This document shows, in pieces, positions 1 to 8,548 of a DNA stretch of 64,000 nt. Below the pieces are notes generated by a model. It did not search any database and was not told where the DNA came from. It saw nothing but the letters and a program-made list of their open reading frames with translations. The stretch lies in assembly GCF_004331345.1 (NCBI RefSeq), contig NZ_SJJZ01000001.1, forward strand, positions 2,170,001-2,234,000. The letters run 5' to 3'. The first letter of the stretch is position 1. The number at the start of each line of letters is the position of its first letter. Source of the DNA: Kribbella soli (lineage in GTDB: Bacteria > Actinomycetota > Actinomycetes > Propionibacteriales > Kribbellaceae). The translations under genes were made by a program, and so were the position numbers.

Positions 1-211
1 GATCCGACAGTCCGGCCGCCTCGAGCGCGAGCTGCGCCGTCCGCAGGTGCCGCGACATCGAACCCGTCACCACCAGGTCGGGCCGGACGCCCCGCGCGGC
101 CAGCGCCTGACCGAGCACCACCGCTTGTCGCTCACCGAAGTCCGACAGCTTGTCGTAGTCGCGCGCACCGAACGATGCCTGCGCGTGCCGAATCAGATAG
201 ATGACAGCCAC
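1..211 (-). CDS. Histidine phosphatase family protein (3' part cut by window edge)
   Basis: The reverse strand reads from a GTG at 211 straight off the window start, giving about 70 residues. The N-terminus carries the phosphoglycerate-mutase-like RHG signature in the form LIRHAQASFG, where the histidine is the phospho-accepting residue of this family. A second family element, VVTGSMSRHLRTAQ, follows. The start codon is contiguous with the stop of the kinase-like gene upstream, so it is the last visible gene of a four-gene leftward operon with an acyl-CoA dehydrogenase. The substrate cannot be told from this fragment. The gene was found by reading the sequence directly and is incomplete only because of the window edge. 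Confidence 0.75.
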   Translation of the reverse strand, partial: MAVIYLIRHAQASFGARDYDKLSDFGERQAVVLGQALAARGVRPDLVVTGSMSRHLRTAQLALEAAGLSD

Positions 212-1261
212 TCACGCCTGCCGCATGATCTTGCGGCAGCGCCGCTCGAGGAGATTCACCGGCAGCCAGAAGTTCTTGAACCGCGGGTTGCGGGTCTGCT
301 TGTGGTGGTAGCGGTAGTAGATCTGCTGCGCGATCACCGCCAGCCGGAACAGCCCGAACACCTCGTAGAACGCCCAGTTCTCCGCCTCGAGGCCGGACCG
401 CTTCACGTAGTACTCCACGATCTCGTCCCGCGTGAGCATGCCGGGCGCATCGGACGGCTGCAGCCGGAACCGGCGGAACGCCCAGTCGTCGTCGGCCTGC
501 ACCCAGTACGCGAGCGCACTCCCGAGATCCATCAACGGATCGCCTAGCGTTGCCAGCTCCCAGTCGAGTACGCCGACCACACGCAGCGGATCGTCCGGGG
601 CCAGGACGACGTTGTCGAGCCGGAAGTCGTTGTGGATAACGCAGGTCCGCACATCGGCCGGCTGATGAGCGGCGAGCCACGCCATCACACGCTCGTAGCT
701 CGGCACGTTCCACGTCTTCGCCTTGCGATACCGCCCGGACCAGCCCGTGACCTGGCGTTCGACGTACCCCGCGCCCCGGCCGAGATCGGACAGCCCGGCC
801 GCCTCGGTGTCGACGGCGTGCAGCTCGGCGAGCGTGTCGATCAACGTGAAACCCAACTGCCGGGTCTGCACCGGAGTGAGGTCGACACCCAACGCGTGAT
901 GCCCGGGGATCGTCCCGACCACCCGCTCCATCACGTAGAACTCGGAGCCGACAATCGTTTCGTCCTTGCAGTGGGCAACCATCTCCGGGACGTACCGGAA
1001 CACGGGCTTGAGGCCGGCCTGGATGCGGTACTCGCGGCCCATGTCGTGCGCGCTCTTCGCCTTCGTCCCCGCCGGTGGGCGACGCAGGATCAGGTCATGG
1101 CCGGGATACCTCAACAAGTACGTCAGGTTCGACGCCCCGCCGGAGAACTGTTTGACCTCGGGAAGTCCGTCCGGCAACGCGGTCTGCGCGCGCAGCCAGG
1201 TGTCGACCGCCGGGACGTCGAACGCGTCCTCCTCGCGGACCGCCCGCGCGCCATCACCCAT
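212..1261 (-). CDS. APH/choline-kinase-like phosphotransferase of the acyl-CoA dehydrogenase-linked type
   Basis: The protein has 349 residues, the usual length of this family. The Brenner motif HNDFRLDN at residues 210-217 holds the catalytic aspartate, and the metal-binding LDWE follows at 232-235 with the family hallmark LGDPLMDLG. The sequence resembles the kinase domain fused to human ACAD10/11, and bacterial members often sit beside fadE genes, as here. Inference: it may phosphorylate hydroxyacyl-CoA intermediates for beta-oxidation rather than an antibiotic. The ATG at 1261 overlaps the end of the SDR gene by 8 bp, which supports translational coupling. The substrate is uncertain. Confidence 0.85.
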   Translation of the reverse strand: MGDGARAVREEDAFDVPAVDTWLRAQTALPDGLPEVKQFSGGASNLTYLLRYPGHDLILRRPPAGTKAKSAHDMGREYRIQAGLKPVFRYVPEMVAHCKDETIVGSEFYVMERVVGTIPGHHALGVDLTPVQTRQLGFTLIDTLAELHAVDTEAAGLSDLGRGAGYVERQVTGWSGRYRKAKTWNVPSYERVMAWLAAHQPADVRTCVIHNDFRLDNVVLAPDDPLRVVGVLDWELATLGDPLMDLGSALAYWVQADDDWAFRRFRLQPSDAPGMLTRDEIVEYYVKRSGLEAENWAFYEVFGLFRLAVIAQQIYYRYHHKQTRNPRFKNFWLPVNLLERRCRKIMRQA

Positions 1262-2039
1262 CCTTGCCCTCGGCCCGCTGCCGTGCCCGCGCCGCGATCT
1301 TGCGCATCTGCCGGTCGTACAGAGGCCGGGCGAAACGCTTGGTGCGCCACGCCAGCGCGGCCGGGCGGTCGGGGATGATCAGGAACCGTTTCTTCTTGAT
1401 TCCGTCGAGTACCGCGGCCGCGATGTCGTCGGCGGTCCGCGGTGACTTCTCGATCAGCTGTCGCGCGGTCGCGCCCATCGCACTGTCCGCACCGCGGATC
1501 GAGTCCGCGAGATTGGTCCGGAAGAACGACGGGCAGGCCACCGACACGCTCACGCCGTACGGATGGAGCTCGTGTGACAGCGTCTCGGAGAGCGCGACGA
1601 CACCGGCCTTCACCGTGTTGTACGAGCTCATCATCGGCGGGTGCACGAGACCGGCGGCGGACGCGGTGTTGACGATCTGACCAGAGCGCTGCTGTTTGAA
1701 GAGCGGCACGAACGCGCGGCAGCCGCGGACCACGCCCATCAGGTTGATGTCGACGACCCGGTCCCATTCGTCGAGCGTCTCGACGTCGATCCGCCCGCCC
1801 GTCGCGATGCCGGCGTTGTTCACCAGGATGTCCAGGCCACCCCAGTTCTGCTCGCACCACGCGACCGCGGCGTCCCAGTCGTCCGGGCTGCGGACGTCGA
1901 GCTTCAGGTACGTCGTACCGCCGTCGGGACTGTCCTCGGCCAGGTCCGTGCTGAGCACCTGGTGGCCTTCAGCAACGAACCGCGCGACCAGCGCGGCACC
2001 GAGCCCGCTGGCCGCGCCGGTGACGAGGACCCGACTCAC
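1254..2039 (-). CDS. SDR family NAD(P)-dependent oxidoreductase
   Basis: A 261-residue classical short-chain dehydrogenase. Visible motifs are the nucleotide-binding TGAASGLG at residues 7-14, the NNAG stabilising motif at 74-77, the catalytic serine near 127 and the YNTVK catalytic Tyr140/Lys144 pair. The basic C-terminal tail (RKIAARARQRAEGK) is typical of the subgroup found with acyl-CoA dehydrogenases. The GTG start at 2039 overlaps the acyl-CoA dehydrogenase stop by 4 bp (GTGA), so the two are probably co-translated. It likely oxidises or reduces a hydroxyacyl or keto intermediate of the operon's pathway; the substrate is inferred only. Confidence 0.9.
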   Translation of the reverse strand: MSRVLVTGAASGLGAALVARFVAEGHQVLSTDLAEDSPDGGTTYLKLDVRSPDDWDAAVAWCEQNWGGLDILVNNAGIATGGRIDVETLDEWDRVVDINLMGVVRGCRAFVPLFKQQRSGQIVNTASAAGLVHPPMMSSYNTVKAGVVALSETLSHELHPYGVSVSVACPSFFRTNLADSIRGADSAMGATARQLIEKSPRTADDIAAAVLDGIKKKRFLIIPDRPAALAWRTKRFARPLYDRQMRKIAARARQRAEGKDG

Positions 2040-3277
2040 TTGGCCTCCTGAACTGCCGAGAGGTACGACGCGAGCTCGATCCTCGCGATCACCCCACGAT
2101 GCACCTCGTCGGGCCCGTCGGCCAGTCGCAACGCGCGGGCGCTCGTCCACGCGGCCGCGAGCGGGAAGTCGTCGGACAACCCACCGCCGCCGTGCAACTG
2201 GATCGCCATGTCGATGACGTCCTGCGCCATCCGCGGTACGGCGACCTTGATCTGACTGACCTCGCTCAACGCGCCCACGAGCCCCTGCGTGTCCAGGAGG
2301 TACGCCGTCTGCAGGACGAGCAGCCGTGCCTGGTTGATCGCGATCCGCGCGTCCGCGATCCGCTCGCGGTTGCCGCCGAGGTTGACGAGCGGCTTCCCGA
2401 ACGCGGTCCGGCTGGTGCCGCGCTGCAGAGCGAGCTCGAGTGCTTTCTCGGCCAGACCGATCAGCCGCATGCAGTGGTGCACGCGCCCGGGTCCAAGGCG
2501 GCCCTGGGCGATCTCGAACGCCTTGCCCGGTCCGACCAGGATGTTCGCGGCCGGCACGCGGACCTCGGTGAACGACACTTCGCCGTGGCCGTGCGGTTCG
2601 TCGTACCTGCTCATCGCGGGGAGCAGGCGCTCGACCTTCACGCCCGGGGTGTCGCGCGGGACGAGGACCATCGTGTGGCGCGCGTACCGGTGGGCGTCGG
2701 GATCGGTCAGGCCCATGAAGATCAGCAGCCGGCAGTCGGGGTGGCCGACGCCCGTGCTCCACCATTTGCGGCCGTTGATCACGACCTCGTCGCCGTCGAG
2801 GACGGCAGTTGCCTGCATGTTGGTGGCGTCGGAGGACGCGACGTCCGGCTCGGTCATGCAGAACGCGGAGCGGATCGTGCCGTCCAGCAGCGGTTCGAGC
2901 CAGCGCTTCTTCTGGTCGTCGTTGCCGTACCGGAGCAGGACCTCCATGTTCCCGGTGTCCGGCGCGTTGCAGTTGAAGATGTACGGCGCGATGAACGACC
3001 GGCCGGTCAGCTCGGCGATCGGGGCGTAGTCGAGGTTGCTGAGGCCCTCGCCGTACTGCTCGTTCCCTGGTTCCGCGGGCGGGAGGAACAGATTCCACAG
3101 GCCTGCGTCACGGGCTTTCGCCTGCAGGTCCTTGATCATCGGTTGCGGCTGCCACGGGTCACCGGCGGTGCGGATCGCGGTGTGCAGTTCTGCCTCGACC
3201 GGCTCGATCTCGGTGCGCAGGAAGGTCTCCACGCGCGCGATAAGATCCTGAGCCCGGGCCGAAGGTTCGAACCCCAT
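2036..3277 (-). CDS. Acyl-CoA dehydrogenase family protein
   Basis: A 413-residue flavoprotein of the acyl-CoA dehydrogenase fold, which introduces the alpha,beta double bond into acyl-CoA with FAD. Family features include the FAD/substrate motif CMTEPDVASSDATN, the RKWWSTG loop, the GFGKPL-like region near the middle helix bundle and the C-terminal DGPDEVHR motif. The ATG at 3277 is chosen because GGAGGAG lies 5-11 nt upstream. A longer reading frame would extend 22 residues into the TetR promoter region. It is the first gene of a leftward operon with SDR, kinase and phosphatase genes, and a TetR regulator is transcribed divergently only 57 bp away. Confidence 0.93.
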   Translation of the reverse strand: MGFEPSARAQDLIARVETFLRTEIEPVEAELHTAIRTAGDPWQPQPMIKDLQAKARDAGLWNLFLPPAEPGNEQYGEGLSNLDYAPIAELTGRSFIAPYIFNCNAPDTGNMEVLLRYGNDDQKKRWLEPLLDGTIRSAFCMTEPDVASSDATNMQATAVLDGDEVVINGRKWWSTGVGHPDCRLLIFMGLTDPDAHRYARHTMVLVPRDTPGVKVERLLPAMSRYDEPHGHGEVSFTEVRVPAANILVGPGKAFEIAQGRLGPGRVHHCMRLIGLAEKALELALQRGTSRTAFGKPLVNLGGNRERIADARIAINQARLLVLQTAYLLDTQGLVGALSEVSQIKVAVPRMAQDVIDMAIQLHGGGGLSDDFPLAAAWTSARALRLADGPDEVHRGVIARIELASYLSAVQEAK

Positions 3278-3316
3278 CAAGACTCCTCCCTCTCGCCTTG
3301 ACCGTAGCTCAGCCCC

Positions 3317-3329
3317 TAAGCAATGCTCA
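3317..3329. promoter_or_regulatory. Candidate TetR operator palindrome between fadE-like and tetR genes
   Basis: The 13-bp TAAGCAATGCTCA is a dyad of the form TnAGCAnTGCTnA. It lies in the 57-bp divergent spacer and would overlap both promoters. TetR regulators of acyl-CoA genes usually bind such dyads in the shared promoter. Its role here is inference. Confidence 0.4.
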
Positions 3330-3334
3330 ATGGC

Positions 3335-3922
3335 ATGGATCACCGGATGTCAGCGGAGGACCGCAAGAAGCAACTGGTCAAAATCGGCCTGATGATGCTT
3401 CGCGACCAACCGATCCATGAGCTGTCCATCGACGCGATCGCCGGCGAGGCCGGAATCTCCCGCGGGCTGCTGTTCCACTACTTCCCGAGCAAGCGCGACT
3501 ACTACCTCGCCGTCATCTCCGCGGCCGGCCGCCGCCTGCTCCGGGTCACGAAACCGGACGAGACGCTGGCGCCCGAGCAGCAGCTCCGCGAGATGCTGGT
3601 CCAGTTCGTCGCCTTCATCTCACGCCGCCGTGCCGCCTATATCTCGTTCGTCCGCGGTGCCGCCGGCGGCGACGACTTCGCGGTCAAGGTGTACGACGAG
3701 ACGCGCGCAGGCCTGACGAAGCGCATCCTCACCTACCTGGGCACCCCCGAGATCGCCGACGAACCCACGTCCCGCGAGTACCTCCGCATCCACGCGTGGC
3801 TGTCGTACACCGAGGACCTCGCGATCGAATGGTCCGGCCTCCCCGAGTCCGACCGCCCGTACACCGCCGACGCCCTCATCGACCACTCGATCGAGGCCCT
3901 CCACCTCCTACGCAAGCTGTAG
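3335..3922 (+). CDS. TetR/AcrR family transcriptional regulator
   Basis: About 195 residues, normal for TetR. The N-terminal helix-turn-helix is clear (IAGEAGISRGLLFHYFPSKRDYY, residues about 26-50), followed by an all-helical ligand domain with LAIEWSGLPE near the C-terminus. Three ATGs are possible: 3323, 3335 and 3347. The first lies inside the candidate operator, so 3335 or 3347 is preferred; no strong ribosome-binding site decides between them. It is divergent from the acyl-CoA dehydrogenase operon and probably represses it and itself, with an acyl-CoA as inducer. That is an inference from position. Confidence 0.9.
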   Translation: MDHRMSAEDRKKQLVKIGLMMLRDQPIHELSIDAIAGEAGISRGLLFHYFPSKRDYYLAVISAAGRRLLRVTKPDETLAPEQQLREMLVQFVAFISRRRAAYISFVRGAAGGDDFAVKVYDETRAGLTKRILTYLGTPEIADEPTSREYLRIHAWLSYTEDLAIEWSGLPESDRPYTADALIDHSIEALHLLRKL

Positions 3923-3941
3923 CTCGGCGCGGATGGAGGTG

Positions 3942-3989
3942 GGTTGGGGAGGATTCCTGCCCGATCCGGGTAGGTGATCCTCCCCAACC
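3942..3989. terminator. Bidirectional stem-loop between convergent tetR and M81 peptidase genes
   Basis: A perfect 13-bp inverted repeat (GGTTGGGGAGGAT at 3942 with ATCCTCCCCAACC ending at 3989) encloses a 22-nt loop that itself contains CCCGATCCGGG. It lies between the two convergent stop codons. There is no T-run, so it would act as a GC-rich actinobacterial terminator on both strands. Confidence 0.6.
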
Positions 3990-4006
3990 GCCGGCTCCGA
4001 GGGCGA

Positions 4007-5470
4007 TCAGGCCGAGGGCGGCAGGAGTTCCGGTGCCAGTTGCGGGTCGTCCATCTCCGGGTCGAAGGGGAAGAGGGGGCGGCGTACGGCGTGGTGGCCG
4101 AGGCGGAGGAGGTCTTGGTCTACGCCGCCGGGGGTGAGGGCGAGGAGCCAGTCGGCGGCGAGGTTGTAGAGCTCTGGTTCCAGGTAGCCGATCTTGACGA
4201 TGACCAGGTCGGTGGCCGCCGGGTCGAGGCCGAGGAGGGTGAAGTCGGCGAGGTGGTGGTACGGCTTGCGGCGGGTGGTGAGGATCGAGTGCAGACCACC
4301 GACCTGCACGACCGCGACGGTGCCGCCGACGGGATCCTCGGAGATCGAGAACACGGTGCCGGACAGTGCGACCGGACCGGCGGGACCGGAGTCGACCTTG
4401 CCGCCGGCGGTGACCTCGACCTGATTCCCGACGCCGGCCGCTACGCAGGCGGCGACTGCCTCGGCATCGGAGATGCTGGCGTGGATCGCGGTGGCCTTGC
4501 CTGAGGTCAGTTCCTCGATCGTGAGCAGCTGACCGAGCGTCCACGACGTATCACCCGCGCCACCGGCGGTCGGGTTGTCACCCGAGTCGCTGATCAGGAA
4601 CGGGCGGGCATCACTCGCGAGCCCGGCCGTGACGCACTCGTGCAGCGTTCCGGTCGGCGCGACGAAGGCGAAGCCGTCGCGGGCGTCCCAGTAGGCCTTG
4701 GCCAACTCGGTGGCGCGCTCGGTGATCAGTGCGTGGTCGTCGCCGGTGACAACCACGGCCGCGCGACACCGCGGCTCGTCGGCCCACGCGTACCCGACCC
4801 AGACAGCGGCATCCAGTACGCCGGGCTCGTCCGCGATCTCGCCTACGCGCCGATAGATCGACTTGGCCGGCTCGAGCCGCGTCGACGTCTTCTCGCCCGG
4901 CAGCAGCACCGGCACCTGGACCCACGCCTTCCCCGGCTTCCCGAGTCCGGACCGCAGCCGCTCCACCAGGTTCCGCAGCGCCCGCTCGCGGCTCTCCATC
5001 GCGTCCTCGTGCGGCGCCATCCGGTAGCAGGTGATCAGATCGACCGCCGTACCGAGCTCGCGGGACACGTTCCCGTGTAGGTCCATCGACGCCGACATGA
5101 GTACGTCGGGACCGAGAACGGAACGGATCCGCGTGGCCAGGTCTGCCTCTGCGTCCTGCCGCCCGACGACGCTCATCGCGCCGTGGATGTCGAAGAACAA
5201 CCCGTCCAACGGGCCGGCGTCCTCGAGGCGCGTGATGATCTCCGCGGACAGGTCGTCGTACACCTCCGGCAGCACCGCTCCGCCCGGAAGCGACCGCGCA
5301 TGCAGCAGCGGGACCCACTCGATGCCCTGCGCCCAGTCCTTGCCGAGGAACTCGTACCGCTCCATCAGGTGGTCACCGCGCCGTACGTCGAAATCGGCGA
5401 GGCCGGCCCGGTGGGGCGAGAACGTGCTGGACTCGATGGCGATCCCGGCAATGCCGATCCGAAGGTTCAT
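4007..5470 (-). CDS. M81 family metallopeptidase (MlrC-like)
   Basis: A 487-residue protein of the MlrC/microcystinase-C family, which hydrolyses small linear peptides with zinc. It begins RIGIAGIAIESSTFS, the usual N-terminus. Probable metal-binding elements DIHGAM, DLHGN and SDSGDNPTAGG are all present, as is the C-terminal MlrC domain. The ATG at 5470 is chosen because family similarity starts there; a frame opening at 5506 adds 12 non-conserved residues. It lies 39 bp downstream of a LacI-type regulator on the same strand and may be co-transcribed with it. The real substrate is unknown; microcystin degradation should not be assumed. Confidence 0.85.
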   Translation of the reverse strand: MNLRIGIAGIAIESSTFSPHRAGLADFDVRRGDHLMERYEFLGKDWAQGIEWVPLLHARSLPGGAVLPEVYDDLSAEIITRLEDAGPLDGLFFDIHGAMSVVGRQDAEADLATRIRSVLGPDVLMSASMDLHGNVSRELGTAVDLITCYRMAPHEDAMESRERALRNLVERLRSGLGKPGKAWVQVPVLLPGEKTSTRLEPAKSIYRRVGEIADEPGVLDAAVWVGYAWADEPRCRAAVVVTGDDHALITERATELAKAYWDARDGFAFVAPTGTLHECVTAGLASDARPFLISDSGDNPTAGGAGDTSWTLGQLLTIEELTSGKATAIHASISDAEAVAACVAAGVGNQVEVTAGGKVDSGPAGPVALSGTVFSISEDPVGGTVAVVQVGGLHSILTTRRKPYHHLADFTLLGLDPAATDLVIVKIGYLEPELYNLAADWLLALTPGGVDQDLLRLGHHAVRRPLFPFDPEMDDPQLAPELLPPSA

Positions 5471-5509
5471 GTCTAAAACCTGCCACAACCGAGCCGTTTC
5501 GCGCACTGT

Positions 5510-6538
5510 CTATCTCTCGATCGTGGACACTCTCGGACCGGTCGAGCCCCGGACGACGAGCTCGGTTGCCAGCTCGACGTGCAGCGCCTCGACCTCGTGG
5601 CGTTCCAGCAGCCGGACCAGCAGGCTTACGGCCATCCGGCCCATCTCCTGCAACGGCTGGCGGACGGTGGTGAGCTGCGGGGTCGTCGCGCGGGCGAGGT
5701 CGATGTCGTCGAAGCCGGCGATCGAGAGGTCCCGCGGGACGGAGAGACCGCGTTCGGTCGCGGCCTGCAGCGCGCCGATCGCGGCCTTGTCGTTGAACGC
5801 GACCAGCGCCGTCGGCCGTGGATCGAGGTCGAGCAGCTCCCCGGCAGCTCGGTAACCGTGCGCCGTGGTCGGCTCCACGTGCCGGACCAGCGACGGATCG
5901 GGCAGGATGCCGACGTCCGCGAGCGCAGCCGAATGACCGCTCAGCCTCGCGTCAGCGGCGAGCCACTCGCGCGGTCCGGCGATCACACCGATCCGGGTGT
6001 GCCCGAGCCCTGTCAGGTACGCCGTGAGTTGCCGAGCGCCGGAGTGGTGAGCCGCGGACACGGACGGGATGTCACGAGGCAGCGCCGTACGAGGGTCGAC
6101 GACGACGAACGGGAAGCGCCGCGAACTCAGCCGGACCAGGTCCTCGCGCGGCTCCGGCGGGAGGATCAGAATCGCGCCACCGATCCCGCGGCGGGACGCC
6201 AGGCTCGAGAGCGCCGGATCCTGCTGCGTGGCCTCGCCGGCATTGAGGACGACCTGCCTGCCGTGACGGTCCAGGGTCTCGGCGATCGACGACACGATCA
6301 GCCCGAAGTAGTCGGTCAGCACGTACGGGCAGCGCACGTAGACGGCTCCGTCGACGGGTTTCGCCGTACCGCCGCGCGGTGCGGGCGCACGCAGGCCGAG
6401 TTCCTCGACCGCCTGCTCGACGAGCTGCCGCGTCTCTGCCGCCACGCTGCCCTGCTGGTTGAGCACGCGGGACACCGTCGCGATCGACACCCCGGTCGCG
6501 GCCGCGACGTCCCGCACGGTCGCTCTATCGCGTGGCAC
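5510..6538 (-). CDS. LacI family DNA-binding transcriptional regulator
   Basis: A 342-residue protein with a standard LacI helix-turn-helix (VRDVAAATGVSIATVSRVLN, residues 8-27). A periplasmic-binding-protein-like sugar domain follows, with the typical SIAGFDDIDLARATTPQLTTV segment. The GTG start at 6538 has AAAGGA 9-14 nt upstream. It is divergent from the secreted GH30 glycosidase, which it probably controls in response to a glucoside or related sugar. The downstream M81 peptidase gene is close enough to share the transcript. The ligand is unknown. Confidence 0.92.
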   Translation of the reverse strand: MPRDRATVRDVAAATGVSIATVSRVLNQQGSVAAETRQLVEQAVEELGLRAPAPRGGTAKPVDGAVYVRCPYVLTDYFGLIVSSIAETLDRHGRQVVLNAGEATQQDPALSSLASRRGIGGAILILPPEPREDLVRLSSRRFPFVVVDPRTALPRDIPSVSAAHHSGARQLTAYLTGLGHTRIGVIAGPREWLAADARLSGHSAALADVGILPDPSLVRHVEPTTAHGYRAAGELLDLDPRPTALVAFNDKAAIGALQAATERGLSVPRDLSIAGFDDIDLARATTPQLTTVRQPLQEMGRMAVSLLVRLLERHEVEALHVELATELVVRGSTGPRVSTIER

Positions 6539-6550
6539 TTGTTACATCCT

Positions 6551-6636
6551 TTTGTTTCACGCTCAGCACTCTAGCTCCACGCTCCCAGACCTTGACAGTC
6601 CTCGGCGGCGAGCGTTCTCTGTGGACGTTTGTTTCA
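6551..6636. promoter_or_regulatory. LacI/GH30 divergent control region with a 9-bp direct repeat
   Basis: TTTGTTTCA occurs at 6551-6559, just upstream of the LacI start, and again at 6628-6636, just upstream of the GH30 ribosome-binding site. A TTGACA hexamer at 6592-6597 could be the -35 of the glycosidase promoter, though the matching -10 is weak. The repeats are plausible half-sites for the adjacent LacI protein; this is inference. Confidence 0.35.
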
Positions 6637-6652
6637 TCCAGAGGAGTGTGCG

Positions 6653-8548
6653 ATGAGAACACCTGCCTTCGGCGTCGCTCTTGCTCTCGTGGTGGCGTCA
6701 CTCACCGGACCCGCCCAGGCCCATCCCCCGACGACTCAGGTCAACGTCTGGGTCACCACGCCCGACCGCACCGAGCTGCTCCACGAGCGCGCACCGGTCT
6801 CGTTCCGTGACGGCGCGAGCGACCGGACCACGATCACGGTCGACCCGCGGACGACGTACCAGACCGTGGACGGCTTCGGCGCCTCGATCACGGACTCGTC
6901 GGCGAGTGTTCTGTACCGCCTCAGCCCGGCCGACCGCGAGCAGACGCTGCGCAAGCTGTTCGACCCGCGGCAGGGCATCGGCGTCAGCTTCCTGCGGCAG
7001 CCGGTCGGCTCGTCCGACTTCACGGCCGCGGCCGAGCACTACACGTACGACGACGTACCCGCCGGCCAGACCGACTTCGGGCTGCGGAACTTCAGCATCG
7101 CGCACGACCAGCAGCAGGTGCTGCCACTGCTCCGCCGCGCCAAGCAGCTCAACCCGGCGCTCAAGGTGATGGCGACGCCGTGGAGTCCGCCGGCGTGGAT
7201 GAAGACCGGCGATTCTCTCGTCGGCGGACGGCTGAAGGACGACCCCAAGGTGTACGACGCTTACGCGCGTTACCTGGTGAAGTTCGTCCAGGCCTACACG
7301 CGGGCCGGCGTACCGATTGACTTCCTCTCGATCCAGAACGAGCCGCAGAACCGCAAGCCGAGCGCGTACCCGGGCACGGACCTGCCCGTCCGGCAGGAAG
7401 CAGCAGTGATCACCGCCCTGGGTCCACTGCTGCAGAAGGTCAGCCCGCGAACGAAGATCCTCGGGTACGACCACAACTGGACCACGCACCCCGGTGACAT
7501 CGCCTCCACCCCGCCTGGTGAGGACCCGGAGACCGACTACCCGTACAAGCTGCTGCAGACCTCGGCGGCGAAGTGGATCGCGGGTACGGCGTACCACTGC
7601 TACTCCGGCGACCCGTCGAAGCAGACCGACCTGCACAAGGCGTTCCCGTCGAAGGGGATCTGGTTCACCGAGTGCTCCGGCTCGCACGGGCCGGACGACA
7701 CCCCGCCGCAGATCTTCCGCGGCACGCTCACCTGGCACGCGCGCACGTTGATGCTCGGTACGACGCGCAACTGGGCGAAGTCGGTCGTCAACTGGAACAT
7801 CGCACTCGACTCGACCGGCGGCCCGCACCTCGGCGGCTGCGACACCTGCACCGGCCTGGTCACGCTGCAGCCGGACGGGACGGTGTCGACGGATGCGGAG
7901 TACTACACGATCGGCCACCTGTCGAAGTTCGTGAAGCCGGGTGCGGTGCGGATCGGGAGTACGTCGTACGGGACGACCGGATGGAACGGGCAACTGATGT
8001 CGGCGGCGTTCCGCAATCCCGACGGCACGACGGCGCTCCTGGTGCACAACGAGAACGACGAGCCGCGGTCGTTCGCGGTGGCGGTCGGCGACGAGTCCTT
8101 CGAGTACGAGCTGCCGGGTGGATCGATCGCGACGTACACCTGGGGGCGGACGACGGCGGACGTGCCGCACGAGGTCTCGGCCGTGAGCGCTACGGCGAGC
8201 GTCAACGGAGCCGATGCGGGGTTGCTGATCGACGCGGACGGATCGACTGTGTGGCAGAGCAAGGCGGCGCAGGCTCCCGGTCAGTGGGTGCAGGTCGACC
8301 TGGGCAAGGCGCAGACGTTCCGTCAGGTCGCGTTGGACAGCGGCGGGAACCTCGGCGACTACGCGCACGGTCAGTCGGTTGCCGTCAGCAATGACGGGAA
8401 CAGCTGGCGGACGGTCGCCGGCGGTACGTCGAGCAGCCAACTGACGACGATCGACCTACCGCCGACGCGAGCCCGCTACGTCCGGATCACGCAGACCGGC
8501 ACCGCCGCCAACTGGTGGAGCCTCGCCGACGTGCGGCTCTACCGCTGA
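6653..8548 (+). CDS. Secreted GH30 glycoside hydrolase with C-terminal discoidin-like domain
   Basis: A 631-residue protein with a signal peptide ending at about residue 24 (PAQA-H). The GH30 TIM barrel contains the DGFGASITDSSA motif, an acid/base glutamate in SIQNEP (E230) and a nucleophile in WFTECSGS (E340). A beta-sandwich side domain follows. Residues about 500-631 form an F5/8 type C (discoidin/CBM32-like) module that usually binds sugars. GH30 members cleave beta-glucosides, glucosylceramide, beta-1,6-glucan or xylan; the exact activity cannot be told. The ATG at 6653 has GAGGAG upstream. It is divergent from a LacI regulator that probably controls it. Its stop overlaps the convergent amidase gene by 10 bp. 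Confidence 0.9.
   Translation: MRTPAFGVALALVVASLTGPAQAHPPTTQVNVWVTTPDRTELLHERAPVSFRDGASDRTTITVDPRTTYQTVDGFGASITDSSASVLYRLSPADREQTLRKLFDPRQGIGVSFLRQPVGSSDFTAAAEHYTYDDVPAGQTDFGLRNFSIAHDQQQVLPLLRRAKQLNPALKVMATPWSPPAWMKTGDSLVGGRLKDDPKVYDAYARYLVKFVQAYTRAGVPIDFLSIQNEPQNRKPSAYPGTDLPVRQEAAVITALGPLLQKVSPRTKILGYDHNWTTHPGDIASTPPGEDPETDYPYKLLQTSAAKWIAGTAYHCYSGDPSKQTDLHKAFPSKGIWFTECSGSHGPDDTPPQIFRGTLTWHARTLMLGTTRNWAKSVVNWNIALDSTGGPHLGGCDTCTGLVTLQPDGTVSTDAEYYTIGHLSKFVKPGAVRIGSTSYGTTGWNGQLMSAAFRNPDGTTALLVHNENDEPRSFAVAVGDESFEYELPGGSIATYTWGRTTADVPHEVSAVSATASVNGADAGLLIDADGSTVWQSKAAQAPGQWVQVDLGKAQTFRQVALDSGGNLGDYAHGQSVAVSNDGNSWRTVAGGTSSSQLTTIDLPPTRARYVRITQTGTAANWWSLADVRLYR

Noticed and set aside
1254..3098. A 614-codon fused protein ending in the SDR domain
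   Set aside because: Only the last 261 residues match a family. The upstream part is the acyl-CoA dehydrogenase read in the wrong frame, and a GTGA overlap marks the true SDR start.
4007..5470. Microcystin-degradation (mlr) gene cluster
   Set aside because: Only the M81 family protein is present; no mlrA, mlrB or mlrD homologue is nearby, so the substrate is left open.
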